From assembly GCA_030263375.1 (NCBI GenBank), contig SZOV01000001.1:1-64000 (forward strand): a DNA stretch of 64,000 nt, written 5' to 3'. The DNA comes from Deltaproteobacteria bacterium PRO3 (GTDB taxonomy: Bacteria; UBA10199; DSSB01). Positions within the stretch are counted from its first letter, which is position 1. Each line of letters opens with the position of its first letter. Shown one piece after another: positions 41,733-50,900 of this stretch. A program made the translations under genes and the position numbers. Below the pieces are notes generated by a model. It was not told the DNA's origin, made no database searches, and saw only the letters and a program-made list of their open reading frames with translations.

Positions 41733-41871
41733 GAAGACCTCCTGGATGTCGGAATCCCCTCACCCGGCGTGGCGGAAAAACGGCTCTCCTGGCCTAAATA
41801 ATTCCCAGGCTCCGGTCAACAGGAATGTATGGACGCAAAGAGTTCAGTGAAAATTGTACCGATTTTGCCCC

Positions 41872-43347
41872 CTAGGACTGGACGTTGAATTCGGACGCCA
41901 TCTCGTAGCGGTGTCTCCTCTTCCCCGCCCCCTGCCCATAGTAGCACCACTGCGGAAAATTGAAGTCCGAGGCGATCGCGTCCGGCAGCAGCAAGGTCGC
42001 CTGCAGGAAGGCCTCGAGATCCGGCACCTCCTCCACCGCCACTCGATACCCCCAGTCCCGAATCCGCTCCAGCAGGCCGCGCTGCCGGGCGAAAGGCCAG
42101 CCGACGCCGAATCGGTTGACTCCCCAACCGCTCAACCTGCGCAGGAATTTCTCCGCCTGCTCCGGCGAGGCCTGAAACATCGGCACGAGGAAGTCGACCG
42201 AGCACTGCAAGCCGGCCCGCGGAAAGGCCGCGGCCAACAAGCGAATCCCCCGCTCCTCCAGCCGGGGCGGCTCGGCCTTGAAGCAAAGGCGGTCCTCCGG
42301 GATTCCGGCGCGCTCCAGGGCGTCGATCACACTGTCGAGACATGCCGGATCATGCAAGTCAACCAGCAAGGACTTGCCCTGCCGATGAAAGGCGGAGAGA
42401 TACTCCTCAAAACGCCCCGCGTCTTCTCCCCCTAGACCCGAGGATTCCGAAAAACCCTCGCAGCCCAAGACCAAACCCTGCGCAGAAGGGCCCCGCCGCA
42501 CGTCCATCTCTCCCCAAGTGACGTTCGAGGCCAGAAACTGCCGCAGGTTGGCCCCGTCGTTCACGCCCTGCCAAATAAATTGCACGTGTCGGGGCAGCTG
42601 GCGCTCGGTGACCAGCGAGCTGAGCGCGTATTCCTTCCCGCTCACCGAACGCTCCGGAATGAACCGGGGATGCGATTCGAAGAGCGTGTCGGCGTGCAAC
42701 AGCAAGATCTTGTGCTCGGGATCGGCCTCGGCCACCGCCTTCAAATTGGCCGGCTCGTTGTCGATGAAGGCCACCACGCGGAACCCTTCCGCCTCGAAAC
42801 GACGCATGCCGGCGACCTTGGCCTGCACGATGTCGTGGTCCCAGCTCGAGGGGTTCATGAACAGCAGCTCGCTGGTAAATTCCACTCGATATTCTTCCGC
42901 GAGCGCATTGAGCGAGCGCAGCGTGTCCGTTCGCAAAAACTCCGGGCGGCCGGTGTTGAGGCCGACGTAAGTCTGCGGCTGGATTTGGAACCACCGAATA
43001 ACCTCCAAGACCCCTTGGAAGGGCCGGTGCGACTCCATCACCGCGCTGGGGGCCCAGCGGTTCTTCTCGTACCAGGCCGCCAGGCGCTCGCGCTCCGCCG
43101 CGGGCAGGCCGCGGCGCTCCAAAAATTCTGCCAGCTGGTTCTCGTGGATGCTCAACTCCTCCACGTCGAGCTCCGCGAAGTGGGCCGTGGCGTGCTCCCG
43201 GTCGAAGGCCCGCAGCACGTAGAGCATCATGTAGCGCATGTCGAGGATCGTCCCGTCGATATCGAACAGGATCATCAGCTTGTCGTTGGGGTATAGCCGG
43301 CGCGCCTCTTCGTAGCGCCGGGCCAGGATGGTCATCCAGTTTTTCAT
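41872..43347 (-). CDS. HAD-superfamily hydrolase fused to a GDPD/FAM151-like barrel
   Basis: A 491-residue cytoplasmic protein in two parts. Residues 1-240 are a HAD-type phosphatase: ILFDIDGTILDMRY (nucleophile D29, D31), VGLNTGRPEF for motif II, and VAFIDNEPANLKAV for the motif IV acidic pair. Residues about 255-470 (HVQFIWQGVNDGANLRQFLA, WGEMDVRRG, KSLLVDLHDPACLDSVIDAL) resemble the GDPD-like TIM barrel of eukaryotic FAM151/menorin. The WGEMDVRRG block takes the place of the usual E-x-D metal site. I know no named enzyme with this fusion. It could dephosphorylate and then cleave a phosphodiester. It sits between the LamG genes and the KimA-like gene, all leftward. Confidence 0.6.
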   Translation of the reverse strand: MKNWMTILARRYEEARRLYPNDKLMILFDIDGTILDMRYMMLYVLRAFDREHATAHFAELDVEELSIHENQLAEFLERRGLPAAERERLAAWYEKNRWAPSAVMESHRPFQGVLEVIRWFQIQPQTYVGLNTGRPEFLRTDTLRSLNALAEEYRVEFTSELLFMNPSSWDHDIVQAKVAGMRRFEAEGFRVVAFIDNEPANLKAVAEADPEHKILLLHADTLFESHPRFIPERSVSGKEYALSSLVTERQLPRHVQFIWQGVNDGANLRQFLASNVTWGEMDVRRGPSAQGLVLGCEGFSESSGLGGEDAGRFEEYLSAFHRQGKSLLVDLHDPACLDSVIDALERAGIPEDRLCFKAEPPRLEERGIRLLAAAFPRAGLQCSVDFLVPMFQASPEQAEKFLRRLSGWGVNRFGVGWPFARQRGLLERIRDWGYRVAVEEVPDLEAFLQATLLLPDAIASDFNFPQWCYYGQGAGKRRHRYEMASEFNVQS

Positions 43348-43433
43348 GTTCTCTCCTTTTGGTTCGGAGAGATTCTCGGGAGCCGAGGAAAAGCGGGGAT
43401 CTCTATCCTGTGAATTTTAGGTGAATTTAGCCG

Positions 43434-45254
43434 CTAATAATCGAGGAAATGCCGCACCGAAGTGACCGTCACGCCCTTCTTGAACATCAAGATCCCGCGG
43501 ATCAGCAGCGCCGTCTGGTTGTGCAGGATCTGCTGCCACCACTTGGCGGCGACGAATTCGGGCAGGATGACCGTGATCAGCTGGTCCTTTTCCTCCTTCT
43601 GCAGTTCGTCGATATAGTCGAGCAGGGGCCGGATAATCGAACGGTAGGGCGACTGCAGGATGACCAGCGGGATGTCGATGCACCAGTTCTTCCAGATGTC
43701 TTTGATCTTCTCGGAGCGCTCCGGATCGAGGGCGATGTAGACCGCCCGCACGTCGTTGGAGATGGACAGCGCGTAGCTGATCGCCTTCGCCGTCCCCTTG
43801 TGAAAGGTCGAAATCGGGATCAGCACCCGGTGCAGCTTGGGCGGCAGTAGGTCTCCCAGATTGGGGTGCAGCTGGTCCACGATGTCCCGGTAGTGGTTGT
43901 GCACCGAGAGAAACCACAGGATGATCGCGGGCACGAAGATGATGACCATCCAGGCGCCGTGGGTGAACTTGGTCGAGGCGATCACCAAGAGCGTCACGAA
44001 GGTCGCGGTCGCCCCGATGCCGTTGATGATTACCTTGCGGAACCATCCCTTGCCCTTCAGCTTGATCCAAAGGCGCACCATCCCGGATTGAGAAAGCGTG
44101 AAGGAAGTGAAGACGCCGACCGCGTAAAGCGGGATCAAGCTGTGGACGTTGGCGTTGAACAAAACGATCAACAGCACCGAAGCCACGCCCAGCAGGATGA
44201 TTCCGTTGGAGAAGGCCAGGCGGTCGCCCAGCGAGGAGAGCTGCCGAGGCATGTAGCCGTCCCGCGCCAGCAGCGAGGCCAGCCGCGGAAAATCCGCGAA
44301 GGCGGTGTTGGCGGCCAAGACCAAGATCATCGCGGTCGCACCCTGGATCACGTAGTAAAAGAATCCCTGGCCAAAGACCGCCCGCGCGATCTGGCTGACC
44401 ACCGTCTCCTCGTGCTTCGGCAAAACATGATAAAAACGCGCCAACTCGGTGACGCCCAAGAACAGGGCAAGCAAGATGACGGCCATCCACACGAGGGTGG
44501 TATTGGCGTTGCGCGACTCCGGGGACTTGAAGGCCGGAACCCCGTTGGAGATCGCCTCGACACCGGTCAAGGCCGCGCAACCCGAAGAGAAGGCCCTCAG
44601 GATCAGAAAATAGGTCAACGCATGGCTCACCGGCGGATAATGGCTGGGCTCGTGCACCTCGATCGGCGCCCCCAGAAAATACCGGTACAAGCCGACCACG
44701 ATCAGCGTGAGGAAGCTGAAGACGAAGAGATAGGTCGGGATCGAAAAGATAAAGCCCGACTCCTTGATCCCGCGAAGATTGGCCACCGTGATCAAAAAGA
44801 CAAAAAAGATGCAGATTGGGATTTTGTAGGGCAAGAGGGAGGGAAAGGCCGAGGTGATGGCCGCCGTCCCGGAGGCGATGCTGACCGAGACCGTCAAGAT
44901 GTAGTCGGTCAAGAGCGAGGCCCCGGCGATCAGGCCGGGATAGGTCCCCAGGTTTTCCTTGGCGACGATATAGGCCCCGCCCCCCGAGGGGTAGGCCTGG
45001 ATGGTTTCCCGGTAGGAACTGACTAAGATTATCAGTAAGATGCCGATGGCGATGGCGATAGGCAGCGACAGCTGGACTGCGACCATCCCGGCGGTGACCA
45101 GGACAAGCAGGATTTCTTCGGTGGCGTAGGCCACGGAGGACAGGGCGTCGGAGGAGAACACCGCCAAGGCGACTTTTTTGCTGAGCTTTTGCTCGTGGAT
45201 CTCGGCGCTGCGCAAGGGCGGCCCAAGGACGAACTTCTTGAAGGTTTTAAACAT
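43434..45254 (-). CDS. kimA: KimA-like APC-superfamily permease (probable K+ importer)
   Basis: A 606-residue inner-membrane transporter, matching the length of Bacillus KimA. It starts FKTFKKFVLGPPLRSAEIHEQKLSKKVALAVFSSDALSSVAYATEEIL, split here by the characteristic SSDALSSVAY TM1 motif. About twelve spans follow, including YPSGGGAYIVAKENLG and SSGCAALTGVEAISNGVPAF. A cytoplasmic C-terminal USP-like domain (HRVLIPISTFHKGTAKAI, VTVILPEFVAAKWW) completes it. KimA is a high-affinity K+/H+ symporter inhibited by c-di-AMP. The longer open frame to 45536 lies opposite another gene and is rejected; the ATG at 45254 matches family starts. Other APC substrates are possible. Confidence 0.82.
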   Translation of the reverse strand: MFKTFKKFVLGPPLRSAEIHEQKLSKKVALAVFSSDALSSVAYATEEILLVLVTAGMVAVQLSLPIAIAIGILLIILVSSYRETIQAYPSGGGAYIVAKENLGTYPGLIAGASLLTDYILTVSVSIASGTAAITSAFPSLLPYKIPICIFFVFLITVANLRGIKESGFIFSIPTYLFVFSFLTLIVVGLYRYFLGAPIEVHEPSHYPPVSHALTYFLILRAFSSGCAALTGVEAISNGVPAFKSPESRNANTTLVWMAVILLALFLGVTELARFYHVLPKHEETVVSQIARAVFGQGFFYYVIQGATAMILVLAANTAFADFPRLASLLARDGYMPRQLSSLGDRLAFSNGIILLGVASVLLIVLFNANVHSLIPLYAVGVFTSFTLSQSGMVRLWIKLKGKGWFRKVIINGIGATATFVTLLVIASTKFTHGAWMVIIFVPAIILWFLSVHNHYRDIVDQLHPNLGDLLPPKLHRVLIPISTFHKGTAKAISYALSISNDVRAVYIALDPERSEKIKDIWKNWCIDIPLVILQSPYRSIIRPLLDYIDELQKEEKDQLITVILPEFVAAKWWQQILHNQTALLIRGILMFKKGVTVTSVRHFLDY

Positions 45255-45315
45255 AAGCGCGTGACGGGACTCCCGTAAGGGTGCTTCTTTCTTAGCAAAT
45301 TTCGAAAAAAAGGCT

Positions 45316-45699
45316 ATGGAAACTTTTTCGATCCTGGGCCGGGGGATTCGCGGCCGTTGCCCCCAGTGCGGGGAAGGCAGGCTCTTCGAGGGTTGGGTGA
45401 CCCTCCTCCCCCAATGCCGGGTCTGCGGCCTCAAGCTGGCCTCGCGCGAGGGGGATACCTGGGCCTTTATGTACATCAGCACCGCCTTCATCACGGGCCT
45501 CTTCGTCCTGGCGATGCTCTGGGTCTTGCCGGACAATTTGGCGGCAGGCCGCCTGCTGGTGGCCTTGGCCGCCTTGGTTTTTTTCTTGCTAAGTTGGCCG
45601 CCTCGAAAGGGCTTCGCGGTGGCCTTCGATTACTGGGTGGAATGGAGATGGAACAACGACGGGAGCCTGCAATTCCGAAAAAAAAGGGGCCGCTGTTAA
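45316..45699 (+). CDS. DUF983-family small membrane protein
   Basis: A 127-residue protein. A cytoplasmic zinc-ribbon-like N-terminus (GRCPQCGEGRLFEG, PQCRVCGLKL; four cysteines) precedes two membrane spans (about 53-73 FITGLFVLAMLWVL and 80-98 LLVALAALVFFLLSW). A charged C-terminus ends it. This is the DUF983 arrangement of unknown function, often near respiratory or membrane-lipid genes. It is divergent from the KimA-like gene. Its last codons lie within the terminator hairpin for the opposite strand. Confidence 0.85.
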   Translation: METFSILGRGIRGRCPQCGEGRLFEGWVTLLPQCRVCGLKLASREGDTWAFMYISTAFITGLFVLAMLWVLPDNLAAGRLLVALAALVFFLLSWPPRKGFAVAFDYWVEWRWNNDGSLQFRKKRGRC

Positions 45700-45705
45700 C
45701 GGCCC
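45677..45705 (-). terminator. Intrinsic terminator of the tRNA-Gly locus
   Basis: On the minus strand, a perfect 7-bp GC helix (45685-45691 with 45699-45705) and a 7-nt loop are followed by seven T. It starts 3 bases after the tRNA CCA, so it would end the leftward tRNA transcript. The hairpin overlaps the last codons of the rightward DUF983 gene. Confidence 0.75.
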
Positions 45706-45707
45706 CC

Positions 45708-45757
45708 TTGGAGCGGGAAACGGGGTTCGAACCCGCGACCCTCAGCTTGGGAAGGTG
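45708..45757 (-). tRNA. tRNA-Gly(CCC) 3'-half remnant, probable prophage attachment core
   Basis: Read leftward, bases 45752-45746 form the anticodon loop TTCCCAA (anticodon CCC). The 3' anticodon strand GCTGA, T arm GCGGG-TTCGAAC-CCCGT (45735-45719), acceptor strand TTCCCGC, discriminator T and CCA (45710-45708) follow. The 5' side of the anticodon stem is nearly kept (TCACC for TCAGC, one mismatch). Further upstream there is no D arm or 5' acceptor strand, so it cannot make a tRNA. This is the classic product of phage integration at a tRNA 3' end: the truncated copy marks one junction and the intact gene is expected at the other. Confidence 0.75.
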
Positions 45758-45948
45758 ATCCGGACCTTCTCAGCAAAACCCAATGAATCCGAAATCTTGC
45801 GGTTATGATATTGAAATATAAGGTGTTTTTCGCTTTTTTACATGGCGGCTTAAACCATGTTATGCCGCCTTAAGCAAGGAAAAAACAGATAGTGCGGTTG
45901 CAGCAGGGTTGCAGAAAATGAATAGCAATTCAACGGGAGCCGTGGCAT
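45758..45948. other. Phage end region between attachment core and terminator
   Basis: About 190 bases, AT-rich at 45790-45850, with no credible gene. It lies inside the prophage next to the attachment core and may contain arm-type integrase sites, but I could not identify repeats that prove it. Confidence 0.3.
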
Positions 45949-45974
45949 AAAAAAGCCCCGCCTTTCGGCGGGGC
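45949..45974 (-). terminator. Terminator of the phage late operon
   Basis: An 8-bp helix of G and C (45955-45962 with 45967-45974) closed by a GAAA tetraloop on the minus strand and followed by TTTTTT (45954 to 45949). It is placed just after the last lysis gene reading leftward. Confidence 0.85.
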
Positions 45975-46012
45975 CCTTCTTCCAGGTCCATCCGGCCTCC
46001 TTTGCCGGAAAC

Positions 46013-46231
46013 TCAATAGGCGGCCTCATGCAGGCGAACACATTCCGCCAGCGCCAGCACCTCGTGGGGGCTCGGCGGCGCAAACATCAGCCCCGCCTCG
46101 ATCTTCTGCAGCAAGGCCTCAACCTTGGGGGCGCAGAGCGGCTTGACTCTCGCCATCGGGCGGCAGTTGATTTTCGCCGCGCAAGCGCAGAGTGTCCCAA
46201 TCATCAGGAGTATCAGCACGCAGTTTTTCAT
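46013..46231 (-). CDS. Probable o-spanin (Rz1-like lipoprotein)
   Basis: A 72-residue protein with a lipoprotein-type signal (KNCVLILLMIGTLCACAAK, acylation at Cys17 most likely) and a short mature part ending VLALAECVRLHEAAY. It starts inside the i-spanin gene in another reading frame and extends past its end, the Rz/Rz1 arrangement. Outer-membrane spanin subunits join inner-membrane ones to fuse the membranes at lysis. A second, less likely reading is an unrelated small lipoprotein. It is the last gene before the late terminator. Confidence 0.6.
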   Translation of the reverse strand: MKNCVLILLMIGTLCACAAKINCRPMARVKPLCAPKVEALLQKIEAGLMFAPPSPHEVLALAECVRLHEAAY

Positions 46232-46415
46232 ACTTCTCCCTGACCTTCCGCTGGGCGTCCATGGTCTTCTGCACGTCCTCCAGGGCCTGCTGGGAGGCCT
46301 CAGCCTCGATCTCCTTGATCGTCTTCTGTCGGAGGTCGCGCCGGCCGAGGAAGAGCAGGATCCCCACCACGGCGAGGAAGGCCGTCGCCAGGATTGCGCC
46401 GAGCTCGAGGGTCAT
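46119..46415 (-). CDS. Probable i-spanin (Rz-like)
   Basis: A 98-residue protein with an N-terminal membrane span (GAILATAFLAVVGILLFLG, about 6-24) and a charged, helical periplasmic part (KTIKEIEAEASQQALEDVQKTMDAQ) likely to coil. It has no signal cleavage site. The last 113 bases of the gene overlap the lipoprotein gene in another frame, which is the clue for a Rz/Rz1 pair. Its ATG overlaps the stop of the holin-like gene by 4 bases. Confidence 0.6.
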   Translation of the reverse strand: MTLELGAILATAFLAVVGILLFLGRRDLRQKTIKEIEAEASQQALEDVQKTMDAQRKVREKYEKLRADTPDDWDTLRLRGENQLPPDGESQAALRPQG

Positions 46416-46606
46416 TTCGTTCCCGCAGACTTGGCGGCGACGATGGCCTTATCGATCCCGCTGCGGACGAAGATCAAACCAAGGCCAGCGGATACCCCTT
46501 CGAGCACCGCACGGAAATCAACGGCCTTGCCCTGCAAATATTGGATCCCAGCACCGATCAGCGCACCGACGATGATGAGAATTCCGAGGATATTGGTTTT
46601 GGACAT
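46412..46606 (-). CDS. Small holin-like membrane protein
   Basis: A 64-residue protein with two hydrophobic segments (about 4-22 NILGILIIVGALIGAGIQYL and 36-46 VSAGLGLIFV) separated by a short charged loop, and a basic C-terminus (AKSAGTK). Size, topology and lysis-cassette position suggest a class II holin, though similar small proteins with unknown roles are common. AGGAGG (46611-46616 on the minus strand) lies 4 bases before the ATG at 46606, which decides the start against a longer frame to 46642. Confidence 0.55.
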   Translation of the reverse strand: MSKTNILGILIIVGALIGAGIQYLQGKAVDFRAVLEGVSAGLGLIFVRSGIDKAIVAAKSAGTK

Positions 46607-46614
46607 ATTACCTC

Positions 46615-47013
46615 CTAGTTTTTCTTGCGGCCACCGGTCCAAAAGGCCCGGTAACCGCGGGTGTCATAATGCACGAAAGTTGGGTAGACACCGATCCCGC
46701 CTGGCGTGATCTTACCCTTGCCCATTAGGTCGCGGACGATGGCTGCGATCGTTGCTGGCCGCTTCCCCCGGCACTTGAAGTCCGCAGCCCGGCCCTCGAG
46801 GTGCTGGGAGTGCCTGGCGCCACCGATCTTGCGGTTGTAGGCGGGCGTCCGGTAACCCGAGGTCACGATCATCGGCTCGCCCAAGGCCTCACGGATGATC
46901 TCTAGGTTTTCGCAGAGCAACTCCAGGCGCGGCTTGATCCATTTCTCGGGGTATGGCGTGCCGTCCGAGCAGTCGAACTCGTGAAGGGAAAAATGATCGG
47001 TAATTTTTGGCAT
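46615..47013 (-). CDS. Peptidase M15-family endolysin
   Basis: A 132-residue zinc peptidase that cuts peptidoglycan cross-links at lysis. It starts ITDHFSLHEFDCSDG, has IVTSGYRTPAYNRKIGGA, the zinc motif RHSQHLEGRAADF (SxHxxGxAxD) and the last ligand in FVHYDTRGYRAFW. I chose the ATG at 47013 because AGGGG lies 6 bases upstream; an ATG at 47070 has none. No signal peptide, so release needs the holin. It lies directly upstream of the holin-like gene. Confidence 0.88.
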   Translation of the reverse strand: MPKITDHFSLHEFDCSDGTPYPEKWIKPRLELLCENLEIIREALGEPMIVTSGYRTPAYNRKIGGARHSQHLEGRAADFKCRGKRPATIAAIVRDLMGKGKITPGGIGVYPTFVHYDTRGYRAFWTGGRKKN

Positions 47014-47070
47014 AGCGTACCCCTGCACTGTGCGAAAAATAAATTGTCCCAGCCAGTTGAGCGGGCCCAT

Positions 47071-47262
47071 TTATTTTGCGGCGGTGCGCCCCTCCTTCTC
47101 GAAGACGTAGTTGTATAGCGCGTCCACTCTCGTCTCGATCTTGGTGGTCACGCCGAATAGATGCTCTACCTTCTGGTACATGACGCCGAATGAGATCGCG
47201 GCGCCGATCAGCGTAATGACGAGACCAAGGGAGAGCCTCGTTTGATGGTCTAGTTGCTTCAT
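47071..47262 (-). CDS. Small single-span phage membrane protein
   Basis: A 63-residue protein: polar start (KQLDHQTRLSLG), one hydrophobic span (LVITLIGAAISFGVMYQ), then a helical tail (KIETRVDALYNYVFEK). The layout suits a signal-anchor lysis protein or antiholin, close to the lysis genes, but family is unknown. AGGAGGT lies 5 bases before the ATG, an excellent ribosome binding site. A longer frame to 47760 is only the shadow of the next gene. Confidence 0.6.
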   Translation of the reverse strand: MKQLDHQTRLSLGLVITLIGAAISFGVMYQKVEHLFGVTTKIETRVDALYNYVFEKEGRTAAK

Positions 47263-47270
47263 GGCACCTC

Positions 47271-47912
47271 CTAATAAGCCGGCACCTCGGCCCACCGAAC
47301 ACCGATGGCGATTTCCCATGTCCCCGTCGCTGGCACCGTGCCGCGGACGACGAAGCCTTCGTTCGCGGCGAGGATAAGGGGATGCTCTCCCGACCCGACA
47401 TCGGGGGCCCATAACCGGACTGGACCCGTTGTGCCGCCGAGGAAGACGGTGTTGGTCGCGGCCGAGATCGTGGCCTTGGTGTAGGCCAGGCTGTTGCCGT
47501 CTAAGGTCTTCGTTCCGGCGCCCAAGGCGGCGGTGGTGGCAACCCGAATCTCGCCGACCGCCGTGGCGGCCATCGCTGTCCTGAGCTTGTTGGTGTTCCC
47601 GGTCAGGGTCATCGCGCCACCGCCGGTCCCGGCCGCACTCCAGCCGCGGGCCGCGGTGAGGTGGAAGGTCCCGACGCCGGCCGTGAAGCCCGTGCCCAAG
47701 GAGTTCATGGCGTCGATCCGTACCTCCTGGATCAGCGCTAGAAGCGTGGTGGAGGTCCATCGGAACTGGAATATTTCGCTGTTGCCCGCCATGCCGGCCG
47801 CCATTGTCCCGGTCACAGCGGCCACTGAGAAGTGTCCGGCGTCCGCGTAGTCCGCGGGCTTGGGCGTAAATTTCAGGGCCTGAAATCTCGGCCCGTCAAA
47901 TGGTAAATTCAT
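47271..47912 (-). CDS. Phage structural protein, Ala/Gly/Thr-rich, unknown
   Basis: A 213-residue protein, low in charge and rich in Ala, Gly and Thr, with repeated beta-strand segments (GNSEIFQFRWTS, GTKTLDGNSLAYT, GTVPATGTWEIAIGVRW). It looks like a virion decoration or fibre-tip protein. It overlaps the transglycosylase gene by 4 bases. I do not recognise a named family. Confidence 0.6.
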   Translation of the reverse strand: MNLPFDGPRFQALKFTPKPADYADAGHFSVAAVTGTMAAGMAGNSEIFQFRWTSTTLLALIQEVRIDAMNSLGTGFTAGVGTFHLTAARGWSAAGTGGGAMTLTGNTNKLRTAMAATAVGEIRVATTAALGAGTKTLDGNSLAYTKATISAATNTVFLGGTTGPVRLWAPDVGSGEHPLILAANEGFVVRGTVPATGTWEIAIGVRWAEVPAY

Positions 47913-50900
47913 TGTGTTCCTCCTTGGTTGAAGACTTGGAATAAGGCCATGTCCCGAAAGACCCCTTTGACCTGGTCGGGGGAGAGTTTGTTTTTGCGGA
48001 AGGTCTCGGCCATGAAGGCGGGCCGTTGCACCAGTGGGTGCTGGTTGACCTCGTAGAGAAAGATCGAGGCGCGCGCCGCGCCGCGGAGCTTCGTTAGGTA
48101 CTCGGTCAAGAGCTTCACCTTGCCTTCATCCGGCATCTGCTGGAAGCCAGGTGAGGCCGCGAGCGCCGCGAAGGTCTTCTGGGTGCGCTCCCCGAGCCAC
48201 TTCTGCATGACGTTGCGCTGCTTGGCGTTCATCTCGTAGGGGATTCCGTTCCACTTAAACTTGGTCTCAACAACGATAGGAACAACCCGGGCGTCGCTCG
48301 TGCTCCGGTAGAGATCCACAACCATCTTGCTCTCTGGCGTGGGCCGGTACTTCGCCATGAAGGCCGGATTCAGCATGACGTTTAATAGGCTGTTCGTCCC
48401 CCCCTGGTAGTTCTCCATCGGGCGCCCGAAGGGGTCCATCCGTGCCGGGAGTTGGTCGGCGAAGGGGGTCTTACCCTGCGCCATATTGAGGGCCTGCAAG
48501 ACCGGGTTGGGGTCGAAGGTGTCGCGTCGCGTGTTGTCGGTGAGTTGCTCCACCTGCTTGAGCATCGTCGGCGTAAAGCTGGCCGGGATCCCCTTGGCGA
48601 TGTTCATCAGCGACTTCGCCATCCCCTGCCCGCGGGCCAGGCTGGTCAAGGTCTTAATCATGGGCTGCTCGCCAAGGGTGTCGAGGGCCCCCTCGAAGCC
48701 GGCGGCCGCCAAGGCCAGGTTGTCGAGCTGGGTGCCGAGTTTCAGCTCGTCCTCGACGCCCTTCTCCTGGGCCCGGGCCCCGAGCGAGAGGGAGGTCGAG
48801 AGCGGGACGGCCCAGTCGTAGGTGACGAGGGTGTCTTCGGGCTTCCACTCCGCGGCCTTCGGGTCGAAGCCGCTCATGATGTACCGGCGCAGGGCCGAGA
48901 CATTCATCTGCGATTGGGTGCGGCCCTCGGTGGCCTCGACGGCCCGGAGGTCGGGGTCCCGCGGCGCGGTGTTGCGCAGCACGCCGATATTGGAGAGCCC
49001 ATAGCCCAAGGCGGTCAGCCCGCCGGAGCCGATCAGGGCGCGCGCCGTGGAGTCGACGAAGGCCCTCTGGTCGAAGCCGTGACCCATCGCTGCGCGGCCG
49101 ACCTCCATCAGGCTCTTCACGAAGCCCGCCGGCGAATACTCCAGCGAGCGCGAGAGAATGTTGCCGGGGGTCTTCGGGTATTTCAGCAACACGTCGCCGG
49201 CGCCGAACTCCTTGCCGAGGTTCATCGCCCGTTTCAGGCCGACAAAAACCCGCGCCGCCGCAGACTCGTCTTGGAAAGTCTTGTACAGACCCTCGAAGTG
49301 CGCCTGGGCGATCATCTCGTCGGTGGGGTTCGCGACCTTCGCCAGGGCCATCTGCTCGGCCAGGGACTTGTTGACGGCCGCCTTATAAAAGGCGCGATCA
49401 GGGGCGCGCAGCGCGACGCCGAGCGTGCGCTCGATGGTCCCCATGATCTTCCCGCGGAAGGTTTGCCCCTGGAGAAAGCCCCGCTTCAAATCGTTCATCT
49501 CAAATTTGTCGGCGATCCTCGTGGTGTCGATGCCGTGCCAGGCCTCGCGGGCCCCCTCGTAGAGACCCTGCATGAAGCCCTTGAACTGCTCCTTGTACTG
49601 ATTGCCGCCGGCCAAAGACTTCGTCCGCTGCCCGGTGATGAGGCCAACGCCGCGATCGAGCCCAGCAGCGACCACGTCCTTGACGTTTTCCCCGGCGGTG
49701 AAGGCCGCGTTGCCGACCAAGTTGCGGGTCCAGGTCTTGGGGTTGAAGAGCTGGGCTATGGTCTGAAAGGTCGAGATTTTGCGGAGCTTCGAGGCCGGCA
49801 CCAGCTCGCCGATGTCGCGGAGCATCTGGGCCGTGGCGAAGGACTTCTCGTAGCCGTCCGCCATCTGCTCGATCTGGGCGGCGCGCTGGGTGATGCGCTG
49901 CGCGAATTCTGGGGTAACGGAGGGTAGCTTGAGCTTGCGGGCAATCATCTCGCGGATCGCCTCCACGTCGGGCGCCTGCCCGGAGGCCTCGGCCTGCTTC
50001 ACCGCTTCCTTCACCTGCCGCTCGAACTGGAAGACCTTCGCCTTCGGCATCTCCTCCCTGGCCTGCCGGACGGTCTTCTGCGCCAGGCGCAGGATCCCCT
50101 CGGGCCCCAGGCGGGCATAGTCGGCGTAGGCCTGGATCGTCTGCCCCTGCTTCGTCCCCATCTCCGCCATTTTGTCGGCGATGCGGATCGACATGTCGAA
50201 GTCGCCCTGGGCGTTGTGGACCCGCATCAGCTCATGGCCCATGCGGACGATCTCGGGGGTGTACTCCCTGGCGTTGAGGACGATCTCCCGTGCCTTGACA
50301 GGGTCGATCTCGACGGCTTTCTGGGCGACCGCCATCGAGCGCTGGCTGCTCAGGCGCTCATATTCCCCGGAGACGCCGGCGGCGACCTCGGCGGGGGTGT
50401 TGGGGGCCTCGCGGACGGTCCGCGTAAAGCCGCGTTCCAACTTGGCGGGCCCCGAGGGCGGGGGTTGGGTCGGGGGGGATCCACCGGCCCCGGCTGGCGG
50501 CGGGAACTGGAGAACATCGGCGCCGCCGGAGGCGCGGCCCGCTTCGGCCTGGTCCATGATGTAGGCATAGGGGCTGCCCTTGACGTTCCGCTGCGCGCGC
50601 ACATAGGCGCGCATTTCGTCCAGAGTTGCCCTTTGGTTGGCGGTGAGTTTCTGCCCCTTGAGAAACTTATTCAGGACCACGAGTTGATCCTTCTTTTTCC
50701 CGAGGTTTGGGATCGGGAAGGTCGATGCTTGAGCCGACACCTGGAGATCGCCGCCCATGCCAGGAAAACCCTCTTGAAAGATTCGCTTCCCGGGTTCGGC
50801 CTGCTCGATTTCGAAGCGGAGTTGCTGGAAAAGCTGCCGCTCGGCGTTGGAGAGGTTGCGGGCCCGAAGGACCTTCCCCGCGGCGAGGGGACCCTCTACC

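Noticed and set aside
45850-46083. Short leftward frame after the spanins
   Set aside because: It runs through the late terminator hairpin and overlaps the o-spanin gene without any motif.
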